From Schaedlerella glycyrrhizinilytica_A (GTDB taxonomy: Bacteria; Bacillota; Clostridia; Lachnospirales; Lachnospiraceae), in assembly GCF_042852765.1 (NCBI RefSeq), contig NZ_AP031414.1: 64,000 bases of DNA; one strand, 5' to 3'. Shown here piece after piece: positions 62,801 through 64,000 of this stretch (position 1 is the stretch's first letter; each line of letters opens with the position of its first letter). The position numbers and the translations under genes were made by a program. The notes beneath the pieces are model-generated. The model searched no databases. It saw nothing but the letters and a program-made list of their open reading frames with translations, and was not told the origin of the DNA.

Positions 62801-63583
62801 ATGAAAATGAACGAACTGGGACTTGTCTACTTCAGTCCTACCGGAACCACACGAAAGGTCATCATGGAGGCAGCAAGGAACATCGACTTGAAGTCTGTTT
62901 CTTACGATCTTTCCATCCACAAAGAAAAGAAGCCTGCAATGCAGTTTAAAAAAAATGATCTTGTGCTGTTTGGGATTCCGGTCTATGCCGGACGCGTTCC
63001 AAAGACATTTCTGGAATATTTTGAAAACTTACAAGGTGACAACACACCGGCGGCGCTCATTGCCACTTACGGATGCCGCGAATACGAAGACGCACTTCTG
63101 GAATTAAAGAATGAAGTGGAAAAACGCGGATTTAAAGTGATCGGAGCCGCTGCATTTCCTACAGAACATTCGATCGCGCGCAAGATCGGAATGAGCCGCC
63201 CGAACAAAGAAGATTTAAAAGTGATCGCAGATTTCGGCGTACAGTTAAACCGCAGAGTCAAAAAATCCGAAAATTTTGATAACATTTCCATCGAAGTTCC
63301 GGGCAACGACCCTTACAAAAAATACAGCACGACATCCCTTACACCGAAAGTAGACACCACACTGTGTACCGAATGCAAGGCATGTGCCAAAGCCTGTCCT
63401 GCCGGAGCGATCTCAATGACCGATCCAAAAAAGACCGACAAAAAGCTCTGTATCTCCTGTATGCGCTGTGTCCGCTCCTGTAAACAGAGAGCCCGTTATG
63501 TCAGCACATTTAAGATGAATCAGTTGGAAAAGAAACTTACAAAAATCTGTAAGACCGATAAAGCCGCCGATATTTTTATGTAA
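62801..63583 (+). CDS. EFR1-type protein: flavodoxin-like domain plus two 4Fe-4S clusters
   Basis: 260 residues. The N-terminal ~160 residues are flavodoxin-like, with the FMN phosphate loop YFSPTGTTRKV near 10 and FGIPVYAGRVP near 56. The C-terminus is a ferredoxin with CTECKACAKACPAG near 186 and CISCMRCVRSCKQ near 215, each a CxxCxxCxxxC motif. It should carry electrons in anaerobic metabolism; partners are unknown. AAAGGAG lies nine bases ahead of the ATG. Monocistronic. Confidence 0.92.
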   Translation: MKMNELGLVYFSPTGTTRKVIMEAARNIDLKSVSYDLSIHKEKKPAMQFKKNDLVLFGIPVYAGRVPKTFLEYFENLQGDNTPAALIATYGCREYEDALLELKNEVEKRGFKVIGAAAFPTEHSIARKIGMSRPNKEDLKVIADFGVQLNRRVKKSENFDNISIEVPGNDPYKKYSTTSLTPKVDTTLCTECKACAKACPAGAISMTDPKKTDKKLCISCMRCVRSCKQRARYVSTFKMNQLEKKLTKICKTDKAADIFM

Positions 63584-63606
63584 CTATTTTTATTGCAAAC
63601 AAAAGA

Positions 63607-63665
63607 CTGCCGCCTTGGACATGAGGACGATCTCACAATGATCTCCCCTGTTTCCAAGACAGCAG
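63607..63665. terminator. Bidirectional terminator between the EFR1 gene and asd
   Basis: CTGCCGCCTTGGA (63607-63619) and TCCAAGACAGCAG (63653-63665) pair. The stem is perfect with G-U pairs when read on the minus strand and has two mismatches on the plus strand. CCTTTTTA follows on the plus strand and TCTTTTG on the minus strand. Confidence 0.75.
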
Positions 63666-63721
63666 CCTTTTTATGATTCTTTTAGCATCTTTCTTAGCGT
63701 GTTTCCCCTTGGACATCGACG

Positions 63722-64000
63722 CTACTTTTTCGCGATATATCCTTTTGCGGTCAGCGCTTCTGCACAAAGTACAGCTCCGCCTGCGGCTCCGCGGATCGTG
63801 TTATGAGACAGTCCGACAAACTTGAAATCAAACATGCTGTCTTCTCTCAAGCGACCGATCGACACGCCCATTCCGTTTTCATAATCCACATCCAACTGTA
63901 CCTGCGGACGATTCTCCTCTTCCATATAACGGATGAAATGTTTTGGAGCGCTCGGCAGTCCTGCCTCCTGCGGAAATCCTTTGAAGTTCACCAGTTTTTC
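63722..64000 (-). CDS. asd: Aspartate-semialdehyde dehydrogenase, C-terminal part (runs off the window)
   Basis: About 92 C-terminal residues are visible, beginning EKLVNFKGFPQEAG and ending in GLSHNTIRGAAGGAVLCAEAL. The SHNT(I/V)RGAAGGA segment and the GRLREDSMFDFKFV segment are typical of the archaeal/fungal-type enzyme, which is common in Clostridia. It reduces aspartyl phosphate to aspartate semialdehyde for lysine, threonine and methionine synthesis. The catalytic Cys and the start lie beyond base 64000. Confidence 0.88.
   Translation of the reverse strand, partial: EKLVNFKGFPQEAGLPSAPKHFIRYMEEENRPQVQLDVDYENGMGVSIGRLREDSMFDFKFVGLSHNTIRGAAGGAVLCAEALTAKGYIAKK

Noticed and set aside
1..64000. 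CRISPR array, insertion sequences, tRNA or rRNA genes
   Set aside because: No regularly spaced repeats, transposase frames or recognisable tRNA or rRNA segments were found when reading both strands by eye; short tRNAs could be missed without a covariance scan.

Overview
The window looks like chromosome of an anaerobic, gut-type Firmicute, most probably family Lachnospiraceae (Clostridia). The basis is the anaerobic (cobalt-early) B12 pathway, an EFR1-type ferredoxin, YitT paralogues, a T-box in front of pheST, Firmicute-style promoters and strong AGGAGG-type ribosome binding sites. Species cannot be fixed from sequence reading alone. No CRISPR array, IS element, prophage, rRNA or tRNA gene was seen.

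Layout. 1-1262: 5' part of an EF-G-like GTPase gene (minus). 1489-3932: tyrA-aroA (plus), with a palindrome between the -35 and -10 of the promoter. 4063-8167: folate operon folC-folE-HD protein-folP-folBK (minus). 8326-11651: GntR/YtrA-type regulator, ABC ATPase and large permease (plus), with a palindromic operator in the promoter region. 11772-14381: cbiC, precorrin-2 dehydrogenase and a membrane-anchored phospholipase D (minus). 14425-16332: a MutS2-like protein without Smr domain, behind a 480-nt structured leader. 16907-18487: pgi. 18781-20130: a MATE exporter.

20185-45815 is the dominant feature: one continuous, tightly packed minus-strand cluster of about 26 kb headed by a cobalamin riboswitch. 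In transcription order it has cobalt uptake (cbiMNQO), cobaltochelatase and corrin-ring methylases (cbiK, cbiD, cbiL, cbiF, cbiH, cbiET), amidation (cbiA, cobQ), lower-ligand and loop assembly (cobT, cobS, cobC, cbiB, cobD), tetrapyrrole entry genes (hemC, cobA-hemD), an Opp/Dpp/Nik-type ABC importer (two permeases, a double ATPase, a lipoprotein), a double-domain cobU and a YitT-type membrane protein. Two corrin genes, cbiG and cbiJ, lie just upstream of the riboswitch, behind glgX. cbiC and the precorrin-2 dehydrogenase lie in the separate 11.8-14.4 kb unit. With these the cobalt-early route from hydroxymethylbilane to cobalamin is nearly complete. hemA/hemL/hemB and a corrinoid adenosyltransferase are not in the window.

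48151-55287: glgX, a sensor kinase and response regulator (minus) diverge from a LanFEG/CprABC-like ABC exporter plus a small membrane protein (plus). A direct repeat typical of OmpR-family regulator boxes lies upstream of the exporter promoter. 55369-60365: pheS-pheT-queA behind a T-box. 60362-64000: a YihY family membrane protein, a 6S-like RNA candidate beside a long inverted repeat, a second YitT protein with a terminator-like hairpin in its leader, an EFR1 ferredoxin/flavodoxin protein, and the 3' end of aspartate-semialdehyde dehydrogenase.
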